Part shown: positions 11,449 to 23,062 of the stretch, in pieces
How positions within the stretch are numbered: the stretch's first letter is position 1
Layout of the letters: each line of letters begins with the position of its first letter
NCBI GenBank assembly: GCA_905331475.1
Contig: CAJNYU010004323.1
Span: forward strand, 1-64,000
DNA length: 64,000 bases
Origin: Rotaria socialis
Taxonomy: Eukaryota; Rotifera; Eurotatoria; Philodinida; Philodinidae
Direction: 5' to 3'
Position numbers and translations under genes: made by a program
The notes under the pieces: generated by a model
What the model was told of the DNA's origin: nothing
The model's database searches: none
Seen by the model: only the letters and a program-made list of their open reading frames with translations

Positions 11449-12520
11449 AGTTTTTTCTTCATTTTGACTTCTCCTTATTCAAAACACAGTTTTCTTGTTA
11501 TAATATAAACCATGTATATATGTTGGATTCGCACTTGTGAATTGTTTTTATTATTGTTGCACTATTAAATTCGATAAACAAAGATCTTCTGTATATCTAA
11601 CCATTACATATAGAAGATACGAGTGTTGATGTAAATGTGATTCTATATTCGAAGGTGGTGAAATGAATACTGAGACTTAAGTGCATCCTGAGGATCATAT
11701 ACAGATTTTCATCGCTTTATGCTAGGACACCATATCTAACAAATAATCTAAAAAAGAAGGTCATGATGTAGTGATGGTGAAGTTTAGCCAAGTAATTTTT
11801 CCAACGATAAACCATCACTTTCGGACCTCCACAGATCGTTCGAATCAAACAGTATGTTAAGTTGAAATGAAATTGATATTGAGCAATAATATTACAACTA
11901 AACAGTCATAGACACCCTCAAGCGGTTGGCGAAATGCATGCCATCTATTGTAAGTAATTATTCAACGGTGATGTAAGTTTATTCATTTCGCATAGCTTTA
12001 CTTCATGGCAATACAATATTCCGTTTTCAACTTCAAATGAAATTTTTTCCAAACGCATTTTCTTAAACTGCTTACATTTTTCTTGAGAGAGTGAATGTGG
12101 GCATTGTTGTTCAGAAACCCCACACCCGCACATTATCATTGCACAGGAGGGAACTATGTCTGAGGAAGAAAGAAGCGCATAGAGTAAAAATTCAATTATT
12201 TGCGTGATTCATCAGGATCGATGCTATTCGTTAAGGTCGCATTCTCTTGCATTCTGAGTGTGATCCGTATTCTATAGAAAATGTTTTTTTTTTATAAATG
12301 AAGGCAATAGTACGTATTGCGATTATTTTTTTCTCTTATAAATTAAATCGTCTGATTAACAACCTCATTTGAATATATAAATATATGATGAAAAAACAAA
12401 TCCTTAAATCATTCGAAACGACGAAACTTTTAGTGAAAATCACAGGTAAATTTAAATATTGGTTTTGTATCTTACAATCCATTCGGCAATCACAAGTATT
12501 CGGATAAAAGCAGACTTCTA
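11449..12520. other. Intergenic, between desaturase and macin genes
   Basis: No supported gene. A 64-codon minus-strand frame at 11945-12139 with several cysteines has no motif I recognise. TATAAATTAA at 12337 and GGATAAAAG at 12501 are TATA-like, the latter only about 20 bases before the macin start codon. Confidence 0.4.
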
Positions 12521-12823
12521 ATGAAAGCACTGTGGTTCTTCTTAGCGTTATTGCTAATAATTCTGTATCCTGGTACTTCAAATGCCTGGGATTGCTACGA
12601 AACATGGAGCCGCTGCACAGGCTGGTCCTCACCTGCAACCGGTATTCTTTGGCAAGGCTGCCCATCATATTGTCAAGGCTGCAGAAATGCGACAACTGGA
12701 GCTTGTGTCGAAGTAGGAACCACAACATGTAAAGGAAAACAGATTAAAGCCTATCAATGCCAATGCTCAGGAAGATGGACAGGTTCCAACAAACCGTCCT
12801 GTTATCCTGCTGGACTCGGCTAA
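12521..12823 (+). CDS. Secreted macin-type cysteine-rich antimicrobial peptide
   Basis: A single-exon protein of 100 residues. Residues 1-22 form a clear signal peptide (MKALWF, a Leu/Ile-rich core, ending SNA before W23). The mature part has ten cysteines (25, 32, 47, 51, 54, 62, 70, 80, 82, 94). The spacing and core motif CYETWSRCT...GTGxLW-type (here TGILWQGC) fit the macin family known from leeches, molluscs and Hydra. Macins are disulfide-rich, membrane-active antibacterial peptides that also aid wound or nerve repair. The ten-cysteine pattern fits the theromacin branch rather than the eight-cysteine one. ATAAATAAAA directly after the stop can serve as poly(A) signal. It sits alone on the + strand. 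Role in rotifers is unknown; innate defence is inferred from family. Confidence 0.85.
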   Translation: MKALWFFLALLLIILYPGTSNAWDCYETWSRCTGWSSPATGILWQGCPSYCQGCRNATTGACVEVGTTTCKGKQIKAYQCQCSGRWTGSNKPSCYPAGLG

Positions 12824-13289
12824 TATATTACATAAATAAAATGTAAAATGCTTATTCATTAAATGCGAATAAATATATAAGTTGTTTCAGCGATGCTAGA
12901 AACATTCTTTAAAAATTAGTTCAAACTACGGCAATAGATTATCTTGTTGAACATAAGTCTGCTTTTTTTGACTGACTGAAATGCCTGAGGTATCAGAGTA
13001 ACAAGAGAATAATACGATCAGACGTCCTCCAAATATATATATTATCTGGTTTGCCATCGCATGATATTGCAAATCTTCTTCGGTGAATGAATTTTATAGC
13101 AAAATATATTGTATCTTAAGCTGTTACATCATTTTATGACTACACTCTGTTTCATCACGAAAGTTGATTTCAAATAAATATTTTCAATCGAGAACGGCTA
13201 CAATGCGAAACATTTTTATTTTGCCCTAAAGAAAAAATATGATTGACGCATAAAGCCTACTCATTCTCTGCCCTTCATATTGAAAATTT
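12824..13289. other. Intergenic after the macin gene
   Basis: No gene seen. The right edge at about 13290 is where similarity with the second duplicated copy resumes. Confidence 0.45.
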
Positions 13290-14119
13290 CTTTGTCACAC
13301 TCAAAATGCAGGATGTCCGAAACGTCTCTACCTGCATCTTTTTTTTAATGATCGTTGGTGGATGCAAGGCTTCACAAAGTTAACACTTGTATAAAAATTT
13401 CGCCTATTTGAATTGGTCGATCTCTAGTTTGACTAGACCGTACCGAGTTAATTTTTCTGAGGACGCGCAAAAGTAAGATTTTATTCAAACACTGAATAAT
13501 TTTAAAATTTAAATCATCAAGCGATAATTCAAAGTACAAATAAAAAAGGCAGTGCTACGTGTGGTATGATGTTTGTTAGTTCATCTTAAAATTCGGTTGT
13601 TGCTGTGTGAGGTGTTCAGCACAAGAAACTGTAATGAACATTTTTGGTAATCGTGGCTTGATGGATCGATGTAAATGTTTCTTGTGATTTCTTCGCTTAT
13701 TGACAATGGATGATATAGAATTTTCTTTTTGACTTCTACTGATGGAATTTATATTATTGCTTATTTTATCATTCATATGTCCGAACGATAATCGTAAACG
13801 ATCGAGCGTATGTAAAAAATATTCATATCGCTGATTTAATGTATCAATCGCTTTTTCATAATGTAACATATTAGGATATATTTTTTCTGATGGATGCATC
13901 GAAGAATAATTTACATTCATAGCTGGTTGATTATTATAATGAGTCGCAATAGCAGTTAAATTGTTAGTCGCATATTCCGAGCAATAGATTTTAAAAGCAT
14001 TTCGTGACAAAACGAATGGATCCATTCGAATTTATAGAGAAAAAAATGAAATGGAGATAATACATTTCTATTCAAAAGCGCCTTAATTCTAATTGAAAAG
14101 ATATTTCATTATAATAGCA
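13290..14119. repeat. Segmental duplication, right block, copy A
   Basis: Matches about 29603-30462 in the same orientation, starting CTTTGTCACACT and including the complete 149-codon minus-strand gene. Similarity runs to ATAATAGCA at 14111-14119 and ends exactly where the telomere-like tract begins at 14120. The other copy continues with unrelated sequence. Confidence 0.85.
13576..14025 (-). CDS. Conserved hypothetical protein, copy A
   Basis: A single-exon frame of 149 codons, not recognised. The middle (about residues 50-85, YEKAIDTLNQRYEYFLHTLDRL) looks helical. It is followed by a Ser/Asn-rich stretch and a very basic segment NKRRNHKKHLHRSIKPRLP (about 109-127), then a hydrophobic MFITVSC. 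There is no signal peptide or zinc site. The copy at 29920-30369 has the same length and stays open. Differences cluster in the first third and include one 3-base gain and one 3-base loss, so both genes keep frame. This argues for selection on the protein although the linked F-box copies are both dead. A nucleic-acid or acidic-partner binding role is only a guess from the basic patch. Confidence 0.6.
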   Translation of the reverse strand: MDPFVLSRNAFKIYCSEYATNNLTAIATHYNNQPAMNVNYSSMHPSEKIYPNMLHYEKAIDTLNQRYEYFLHTLDRLRLSFGHMNDKISNNINSISRSQKENSISSIVNKRRNHKKHLHRSIKPRLPKMFITVSCAEHLTQQQPNFKMN

Positions 14120-14318
14120 GGGGGGTGGGTGTGGGTGTGGGTGTGGGTGGGTGTGTGTGTGTGTAGACCCGCAGGTCCACCTTTCCTGGCACCCACACTT
14201 GCTATGTTGTGCGTGTATAGACCCGCTTGTCCGCCTTTCCTGGCACCCACACTTGCTATGTTGTGTGTGTGTGTGTGTGTGTAGACCCACGTGTCCGCCT
14301 TTCCTGGCACCCACACTT
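14120..14318. repeat. Telomere-like TGTGGG tract plus 54-64 bp minisatellite
   Basis: 14120-14155 is a G-rich run of TGTGGG-type units on the + strand, passing into (GT)n. Then come three copies of a unit that starts at 14163, 14217 and 14281 (TAGACCC..., CTTTCCTGGCACCCACACTT), separated by GT runs of differing length. TGTGGG is the reported bdelloid telomere repeat. The tract abuts the end of the duplicated block. Confidence 0.8.
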
Positions 14319-14729
14319 TCGGTAAAGTCGCGTTTTTGCCGTTGTCGAATATACTCACCTAAATTCTGAGCGTTCTCGTCTAATAGCAGTTGCTGTGAAT
14401 TTCGTGGTTAAGGGTTGGTTTTGGATCGCTTTTAAAGCGTTCCATACATTGTTACATGTTGCAGACTAGATAACCAGGGATGAAATACAGTTGTCGTGTA
14501 TCTTCAATATCGTGTGTTTATATCGATTTTTGTTGAGAACTACAGGCGTAAAGGTTTCGTATATTAAGCTTATGGTAGCATAAAATGAATATGTCGGCGT
14601 GGTGCATGTGAAAAGTAAGTTTAGATCCGTTGTATTTTTTAGCTAGGAGAGAGAGTCTGCTGAATATTTGTTAAAAAGGATTTTGCCGTTTATTGGTGGC
14701 ATCATTTGTGAAATGGAAATCGAAATTTA

Positions 14730-14966
14730 TTCCTAAATCATAAATTCGTGCGAAGTTGAATTATGAATTTTATGATTTATTACAACTAAATCTAAATATA
14801 TTCCCAAATTATAAATTTAGGCGACCTCTATTGTATAAACTTCATAATTTACAATTTATAAAACTTAATCTTTATCTTTTTCCTAAATATAAATGGGAGC
14901 GAAGTTGAATTTATAAATTTTATAATTTATAAAACTTAATCTTTATCTTTTTCCTTAATTTTAAAT
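14730..14966. repeat. AT-rich tandem repeat, period about 71-79 bp
   Basis: Units starting TTCCTAAAT or TTCCCAAAT at 14730, 14801, 14880 and 14951 (partial). They share GCGAAGTTGAATT, TATAATTTATAAAACTTAAT and CTTTATCTTT. The last complete units are most alike. No gene between 14319 and 15378. Confidence 0.7.
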
Positions 14967-15522
14967 GGGGTGCCCGTTGGACGATCTTTTGCTTTTGCTA
15001 TCGGATGATTTTTGAAGGGTCGCGATTTTTTTTCGTTTATTTTCGAATTGTAAATAGTTATTCAGATGTCGATTTATATTCGAAGTCGAACTAGGCATTT
15101 CATGATTTCTCAAGTCGCTCTTACACATAAAAGTTTTTTAAATTCATTTTTCAAATAGAAATTAACTACTTTTATTCATTAATTTTTATAAAATACCAAT
15201 TGATATATTCTAATAAAGCATTTTTAACAGAACTGTACTATTTTGTTTTTGATTGCACACGCGACTATATATCATATGCAGCTCATCTCAATCTCTTTAC
15301 TCTGATTCTATCACTTTTACACTAATAATTTCTCTTACATTTATAGATAAAAGAAACAACGAACAAAAAAATACCGTTATGACTGTAGGTAATGATAATG
15401 AAGAAACTATACAAATCTTGAAATCAAAATTACTTATCGAACAAGAAACAACAAAACGAATACTTGAAGAAGAAAAAACAAAATAACAACAATTAGTTAT
15501 TGAAAAAGAAAAAGAAATACTT

Positions 15523-15832
15523 CCCACGTCGATCAAAACGGACCACCGTAAACCGGCGTAACATTACCGTAAACGGTTGTTTTTGCATCGTACTCCGTCG
15601 TAAAACGGCCTTTTTAAGCCGTATTAAGGCGTTTTAACAGGAGCAATATTACGGCTATACACGGGCACTGTATATTAGCCGTAAAACCTCGTTAAGCCGG
15701 CGTAATATTATCGTATTCTATAGAACATATGGCCGTATTACTGCCCCTGTTGTACGGGGAAAATACGGCACGTACAACAGGCCGTATTTGTATCGTATAC
15801 GAAAGTTTACTGATCGTTTTCTTCGACCGGGG
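15523..15832. mobile_element. CGTAAACGG-family MITE, copy 1
   Basis: Ends CCCACGTCGATCAAAACG and, on the other strand, CCCCGGTCGAAGAAAACG. The 310-bp interior is crowded with CCGTA/TACGG motifs. It is flanked by TT on both sides (15521-15522, 15833-15834). It lies in the coiled-coil part of the kinase-family gene. Same family as 16215-16496 and 46366-46655. Confidence 0.75.
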
Positions 15833-16214
15833 TTCTCGCTCAAGCCAAATAAACATCCAACATAAACATTCTTTATCGTCACTCAATAACGACTTGCTTT
15901 TATTAAGAAACCATCATGATTTTTACGATTATTATGTAAATGGTAATATCGATTCGTTCGATATCAGGTTTTTGTTAAATGATAATAATAATTTACATGG
16001 CAATATAGAAAATCGTACTCAAAGTTATTTGAATGATACTTCATCATTTTCTACAATATCGGAAGAAAATATTCAACAAGTATTCGATAAATTAGTGGTT
16101 ACACTATTAAGAATTATTTAACGGTTCAACAGTATCAAAATATTTAAGTACATACAGATCAAATTCGTTAGAACGATTACGTCCTGATTGTTGTTTTGTG
16201 TACAAAAGTGTTAA

Positions 16215-16496
16215 CCCAGGTCAAACATGACGACGACCTGATACGATCGTAAACGGCCGTATACGGTAGCGTATACTACCGTTTGATAACGTTTCCGACC
16301 GTAAATCGCCGTAATTTGACGTTTTGGTATGCACCGTATTACGGCCGTATTCCGCCGTGTCGTAAACGGTTACTAACAGTCGTAATGTGGTGGGATATTT
16401 CAGTATCCGACCGTATACAATCGTTTATGGCACGATGCAAAACGACCGTAAATTATGGACAAATGGCTGTGTACGACACAAGCTGATCGACCTCGG
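16215..16496. mobile_element. CGTAAACGG-family MITE, copy 2
   Basis: 282 bp from CCCAGGTCAAACATG to the complement of CCGAGGTCGATCAGC, flanked by AA on both sides. The related gene fragment at 22800-23062 lacks it. There the flanks read GTTACTCTCAATAAGC, which equals in length the joined flanks here (GTTAATCTGAATAAGC) after removal of the element and one AA. Confidence 0.8.
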
Positions 16497-18303
16497 AATC
16501 TGAATAAGCCGCAAGCGCAATGCTTTCAAGATTTTATTGTTTGTCTCGGTGAATTCAAGACGCCATCAACTTCTTTAGATAACGAAGCAACTATTGCACA
16601 AGTGTGCCAATATTTGGCCAATGTATTAAAGGTACAAAATCGTCGAAAGATCTATGGTTTTGTAACTAATTTGACACATATGACATTTTATTGTGCTGAA
16701 AAGAAACCATATTCAACTTCATACCATTATTATAAAAGTCAACATTTAGAAATGTTCAATTGTTTGTCAAAAACATCATCATCTGTTGGTACGAAAAGAA
16801 AATTGAATAAAGAAGCATGGGAAATATTTACAAAATTTTTAACAATGAATCCGGACTTTTACCAGTATACAACGTTGAATATAAATCCTCTTGATGATTT
16901 ACGTGGTGATAGATATTCCATCAGTCGAAAATTAGGAACCGGTGTAACGTCAATGGCTTATTCGTTAGTAAAAAAGCAGGATAATTATTTAATTGATGAT
17001 GTAGAAAATTGTGTAATTAAAATCTCGAAACGAACCACATGTTCCGAATCGCTCATAAATGAACTCAAAATTATAGAACAATTAAAACAATCAAATAATC
17101 AAAATAAATTTGATTTATTTTTTGAAAATGTTATTGATTCATCACCTGCAGGTAACGTTAGTCTATTAATGTTTTTCTTAGCGTTTTTAATACGTTCACA
17201 GTCTATCTAAAAACGAATTGAGAATATTGTTTGTTTTTCGAGGAAATTGACGAAAAATACAGCGAAACAAAAAAGATTTTATAAGATACGAAAATTGTGG
17301 CAACCGTAATTCTTCAATGGAATTTGTCTGAATAAGAGTTAGAAGAAAAAATTGCTCATCATACTAGATGAATAACTAGAAAAATTGTTTTCTTACGAAA
17401 ATAGTTCGAGTGAAATAATAATTGTTTTGTCCTATCAGTGACATATGAAATGAATCAGAAGAAAAGTATCTCGAAAGTTGAATTAATTCAAGTTGAAATC
17501 ATTAGATTGTGTTTCGAATTCCTATTTGACATGAAAATATGAGATTTTTATTTGGATGATATTATTTAATATATAGATTGAAGCGAAATATGAAATGAGG
17601 AGAATAATGACGAATAAAATTTTAGTTTAAAAAAGGAAGATAATACAAATTCATAATGAGAGAAAACAAAAAAATATCATATGACTATTTCAAAGTTTTA
17701 TTCATAATTTGTTTATTTTTATATTTAGGTAACTTTTTAGTATTTCAAAATGAATTACTATCTATCGAATCATTAACATTAATTCAGTCAAAACAACTTA
17801 TTGATGTCATTCAATATTTATATGATTGTCGCATTATTCATCGTGATTTATGTCCACCAAATTTGATGTTAGATAAAAACAGTCAACATTTAAAATTAAT
17901 CGACTTTGGTTATGCCAGAACTTATGAAATGAATGAAATAACAAAAGAAGTACCAATTGAAGGAACAACTATATATGCTGGTGAAAAATTTTTACTTTTT
18001 TATTCACGTCTATCATTGAATTCATTATTTGATCCATATTATGCTTATGAACGAACCTTTGATCTGAAATGTGCATTAAACGTCATCATGGTAATGAGCA
18101 ACTGTGAAATTAGAGTTAAAATGGATTCAATCAATGCACTACCTGAGGTTAAACAAAAAGTATTATCATCATTAGAATTATGGAAAAACCTAGAAGTGAA
18201 CAATGAAAATTACTCGAAATTATTGAACTCGATAAATAATTTAACAGGAACAACAGATTTTGATGTTATCAAAGATGAAGTCGATAAACTTTTCAAGCAT
18301 TGA

Positions 18304-20649
18304 GCAATTCAGATAATCTTTGTAATCAAGTCCATGTTTATGCCATTGATCAAAAAAACATAACTGATTAGTTCTTATTTTTTTGTATTTGTTTTTGTTC
18401 TTGTTAAACTTGATTTCGGTGTAAATATAAACAGTATGATTCACAGAGAAAAAGCGACTGATTTCATTGATTAATACGAATTTTTTTCGACGAGGTGAGT
18501 TTCGAGCACCAAATGAAAGAAATAATAGAGCGATCAGTTATCCCTTGAACAAGCTGACACTGTAAGGTGTATATGTATGTAGCTATTAAACTATGATTAG
18601 CTCAACTCATATTGGTTAATCTCATCATTATCGAAAAATTATGGAATGCAAAGGACTAATGATTTACATATAAGAAACTTATGATTAGCTAGGAGAATTT
18701 CTGTAAAATAAGATCAATTGTCAAACAATGAATATCAAGTTTCTAATGCCGCTGAAACATTTGATGAGGCTTATACGATGCTGCAATTACATCAAGCATA
18801 AAAAGATCGTAATAGGATATGGATACGAAGACCAGTTTGAGCCTTTCCATCCAAAAATTAAAACTCACATCTTCATCCTTACGTTCGTCCACAATCTCAC
18901 TCTCTTGGTGGTGATTCTATAGCATTTTTTTCTGATTTTGCTACAATCATTTCTTGTGTTCATTTAGTTTACTAGTTGTTTGAGCAAAAGAAAAAGTATT
19001 TTAATACAATGATACTACGTTTTGTTCATCAACTAATTTTCAATGATTGTGTGCGAACAATAAATGTCTTGTCGACATCTGTTTCATTAGTAAATAAAAA
19101 AAGAGATTTATAAACAGAAAGAAATTTTCAAGTAAATAACCAATACGACATTAGCCAATATTTGGCACGACTCGATCAAAAACTAGAGTTTATTTCTTAT
19201 CATATTACACTTTTCCTCCATGTTTCCATTCGACGACAATGATGCACGTATATGTACATCAACTTCATAATATGAAACTAAATCTCCACCTTGATCTAAT
19301 TTTGAATGAACATCTTCATCGAATTTGTTGTCATACAAATGTATCAAATTGATTCCAATCTTTTCATATGATATTACTTGATACATAACAAAACACAAAT
19401 GTTGTTGTTTACATCATTTTCTATTTCTGCTTCATTTGTTGATAACGAATCAATTAAACAATATAATATTAACATTTTATCATTATCAATCTAAACAAAA
19501 ACGAAGTTCGTGCTTTGCAGATCTATATCGGATAGGAAAACATAAAACATAAAACATATATGTATATCATGAATTTAACAAAATTTTAAGTATTGACAAA
19601 TGAAAATTCAAGCATTTTTTGTTTTACTTTTTGAAAAAATTCAGAGAAGTTTATAAAATCTCGGATATATCTCTTATAAGTCACGAAAAACATCTATAAA
19701 TAGTTTTCGAAAAATATTGTTTAATTACGAAGAAAAAGAATTGATTTTTTCCAAAGTAGGAAAAATTTCGTTTTTAAAAAAAAAGAGAAAAAGTTTTATA
19801 TCATTTTAATTTTGATCATACCTGTTTAATAACTTTGTTGCAATCAATTTTTTCGTATGAAATAAAGACCTTTATTGATATGAGTATTGGATAAATTTAA
19901 GAAATACTCTGTATATAATTCTTCACATTTTTGAGGGTGTGTTTTTACAAATGGGTGCCATCGTATCCGTATATCGTTTGAATCAATGTATACCAATACC
20001 GTAACTTTGAAATGAGAAAATATTAATTATTCAACTAACAAAGCGATTTCATTTAAAAACATGCCGACTGACTGTATAGGCGGTGAAGCACAAGCTACAG
20101 TCCTTGTACTTATTTCAAAGACAATATGCATACTATATATGGTGTATAGTTAATACGTTTATTATTAACTAAACATAGCCTATGAAAAGAAAAAGAAAAT
20201 ATTTATTTTAATACAAAATTAAAAAACAAAACTACTATTAGTCGAATGCGAAATATGATTTACTTAGTTGCTGTTGCTAATCATCGATCATCGGGATATT
20301 ATTTTATGCTCTCTACACTCACATCTTTCTTCGTCATCCATTTACTTAATCCTCGGAATATGAAAGCACCCTAGTTTCAATAGAGGGAATAAGGAAATCG
20401 CTCATGCATATATATACTACAACGAGACGTTATTTAATCGTCTATGGGCAACTTCTTCTATGATTTCTAATCAAAGTGTTTATCGAATTCAAAGCCAACT
20501 TAATGTTTGCTATCTCTGTCTTGTATCTTAGATAGGAGGGTCTACTTTTTTACTTCTTTACTGCAACAATTTGTTTAGATGTTGTTTTGTTTTTTGAAAG
20601 AAAGAAATCAAATAATATATTTACATGTAATTATCATCAAGTACTGTAT
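18304..20649. other. AT-rich gene-poor stretch
   Basis: No supported gene. A minus-strand frame of 71 codons at 19183-19398 has no motif I recognise. The region may contain more eroded pieces of the dynein remnant at its right. Confidence 0.45.
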
Positions 20650-22600
20650 TTAAATTTTCAATTCAACAAAATATGCCATCACAAATAATCCAATGATGAT
20701 CTTTTTTTGTTTGATCTTGAACATATTGTCCAACATTACTACTCTCATAAGATCATCCTTCCATTCCATTGTCGTTTTCTTAAATTCACCATATAATTCA
20801 CCACATCTAATGATTAAGTACATATGTATGTACAGGTTGATAAAAATCATATTGAACACTATTTCCATGTCAATCAGTTAATATTCGATAGACAATTGTT
20901 TTTTCATCTAATGTCATTCCAACTAACTTAACATCACATCGAATAAACATTGTTTCATAAAATTGTATAAGTTTTCGCATTTGAGATTCATCTGTTTATA
21001 AATCACGATGAGTTTGTACATCAATTATTCTACGACGTAATTCACTAGTGAAAATTAAGAAAAACTGATAACAATATTTTTATTGAAATTTATAATGAAT
21101 ATTCAATATATCTATATATCTATATATAGGTTATCATTGAAAGAAAAATTTGAGAATATTCGATTATTTTAAAATAAAATAAAAATAAAATATTCTATAT
21201 GCTTACTAATCATGTTCTCCGAAAAGAGCATTTCAAAATAAATCTTCTATAATAACTTTGAATAAAATAGCATAATCAGTTAAAAATTTTGGTAAATTAG
21301 AATGACGTAAAGCACGAATTAAAAACCAAGATCTTCATTAATATTCGAACTTTCATGTTTTAATACAGTAGCCATGACTAAAACTGATTTGACAACACAT
21401 ACTTAAATCATAATAATCTCTTGTTGAGACAATTGTTCAGAACATAATTTATATATTTGAACCATTTTTTACGTGCTAAAACTTGAAAATTTTGAAAAAC
21501 TTGAAAATATAAAATAACTCGACCAATAAGACGATAATCAGCAAGCATTCATCATTGCTTGTGGTCGAAAGAAAACCTTCAAGTTATCAGGTAACTCTGT
21601 TCGATCAGCATAACGTAAATTCATTGTTATCTAATTGAAAAGAATTCATGAAAACAAAAACTTTTGAACAACAAAACTTACAAAAATGATAGTAGAAATT
21701 GTAAAAATAATTTAAACAATTCTTTTCATTTCTTATCCTATTTTGACTACTGTTTACATCATGAATAGAGTAATTAATTATTGAGCAATGGCACTAAGTA
21801 ATTCATAAAAACAAAAAAAGACAACTGTTAGTAAAATCTCAAGGAGACACCTATATGTGAAACTCGATGTTACTGTTTTTCGTAATCATACAGAGATTGT
21901 ATTTTAGTAGAAATTTTCTTCGCTACTCTCTTTCCTCCAGAAAATGTCATAAATCAGGAGAGGAAGATGTTGATCAAGCATATGTCACTCAGGTGAGAAA
22001 TGGGGTCTATCATGTTTTGTAAGAGAATCAAATGATTAATGAAAATTTCTTTTAGATTGTGTGTCAGAAAATTTATCATTGATTTCTTAATTCACGAATT
22101 CGCATTTCTAATTGAGCTAAGCGACTAAAACAAAACAAAAAAGCATCCATCATCTATTTAATAAAACAAAAACAATGTAGTTTTCATCTTTAACGGAGTT
22201 TTATAATCAACTTAGTGGTCATTTCAGTTGAAAACGATATTATTCTTTAATCGAAGCATTTGCTCAATCGAAAAGAAAACAAATAAAACGTTTAAATTGA
22301 ATATTATTATTTTTTCTGCACCAATTGGACCTGCTGTCGTGCATCAACAACATCTAATTGTAATATACCCATCAAACATAAATAACATTGATCCTAATTA
22401 AAAATAAAAATAAAACAACAATTAAAGATTTATATAAAAATCATTCATCAAATCAACAAACAGTCAATGGTGTAATAACGAGACGATCTGATACATCAAG
22501 ATATTCGTATGCATCAATATATTGTGCATTGGTCATTGGAATCAGAATTAAATCTTATTCAAAACTTCCTCTACTAACATATTCTAGAAAATAGAAAAAG
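20650..22600 (-). pseudogene. Axonemal dynein heavy-chain remnant (AAA1-AAA2)
   Basis: Read on the minus strand from high to low coordinates, scattered blocks follow the motor region of dynein heavy chains in the right order. YEYLDVSDRLVITPLT (about 22490-22540) is the lead into AAA1. LMGILQLDV (about 22345) is followed by the eroded GPAGTGKTE Walker A. RTELPDNLKVFFRPQAMM (about 21560-21620) is next. KMVQIYKLCSEQLSQQ (about 21420-21470) precedes a region matching the VKSVLVMA..LKHE..NINEDL block (about 21325-21400). IQFYETMFIRCDVKLVGMTL (about 20935-20995) is the AAA2 P-loop region with the lysine loop destroyed. ELYGEFKKTTMEWKDDLM (about 20745-20805) closes the run. Stops and frame changes are frequent. 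Dynein heavy chains exceed 4000 residues, so only a fragment survives. Ciliary function is known for the family; this copy is dead. Confidence 0.8.
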
Positions 22601-22799
22601 TAAATGTTATTTTGAATAGAAAAAACATTTCAAATATATATTTTTGACAAACCTCAATTTGAACCATTTCAAAAAACAAATCATATCACGGGGCATATAC
22701 ATAAATAGTAATTAATATTAGACAAATATCACGAACAAGCTAAATAAAATAAAAAACGATTATTTCTGAATGAAACAAGAAACAGATCATTCAGTTTAT

Positions 22800-23062
22800 T
22801 ACTTGTAGTAATTCTTGATGAATGAGCGCAACTAATTTATTTTAATCGTGATAAATTTTTCGTTCAAAATCTTGAAAAGATTGACATTGTAGCTTATTGA
22901 GAGTAACATTTTTGTACATAACTTCAATCAGGACGTAATCGTTCTAACGAATTAGATTTATATGCAATCAAATATTTTTAATACTGTCAAACCATTAAAT
23001 ATCTCTAATATTTTAAGTATTAATTTATCAAATACTTGTCGAATACTTGCTTCCGATATTGT
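22800..23062 (-). pseudogene. Fragment of the nuclease-like/kinase gene family
   Basis: The minus strand reads TISEASIRQVFDKLILKILE and FNGLTVLKIF, matching TISEENIQQVFDKLVVT of the gene at 15.4-18.3 kb in opposite orientation. Nucleotide similarity spans about 16053-16540 of that gene (without its MITE) and fades after TTTCAAGATTTT. The frame is broken by TGA and TAA codons. The upstream end of the fragment is cut at ACAATAT, immediately against telomere-like repeats on the next base. Confidence 0.75.

Larger units (their letters stand above)
15379..18303 (+). pseudogene. Nuclease-like plus protein-kinase gene, broken
   Basis: From ATG 15379 the start encodes a charged coiled coil (NDNEETIQILKSKLLIEQE...). 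It is stopped by TAA at 15484 and then split by a MITE (15523-15832). The frame resumes with HDFYDYYVNGN..., TISEENIQQVFDKLVVT and RPDCCFVYKS, is split again by a MITE (16215-16496), and continues FQDFIVCLGEFKTP, ANVLKVQNRRKIYGFVTN. RPD followed by GEFK fits the D...ExK pattern of restriction-endonuclease-like folds. Then comes a kinase: GTGVTSMAYSL glycine loop (about 16936), VIKISK, an intron 17152-17728, HRDLCPPNLML and LIDFGYA, ending at 18303. Fused REase-like and kinase domains occur in Crinkler-type effector families; that link is inference. The stop and insertions make this copy inactive. Confidence 0.7.

Noticed and set aside
12336-12732. Overlapping frames on both strands at the macin locus
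   Set aside because: Shadows of the macin gene without motifs.
14072-14369. Several His/Thr/Cys/Val-rich frames
   Set aside because: Readings of telomere-like and GT-rich repeats in all frames.
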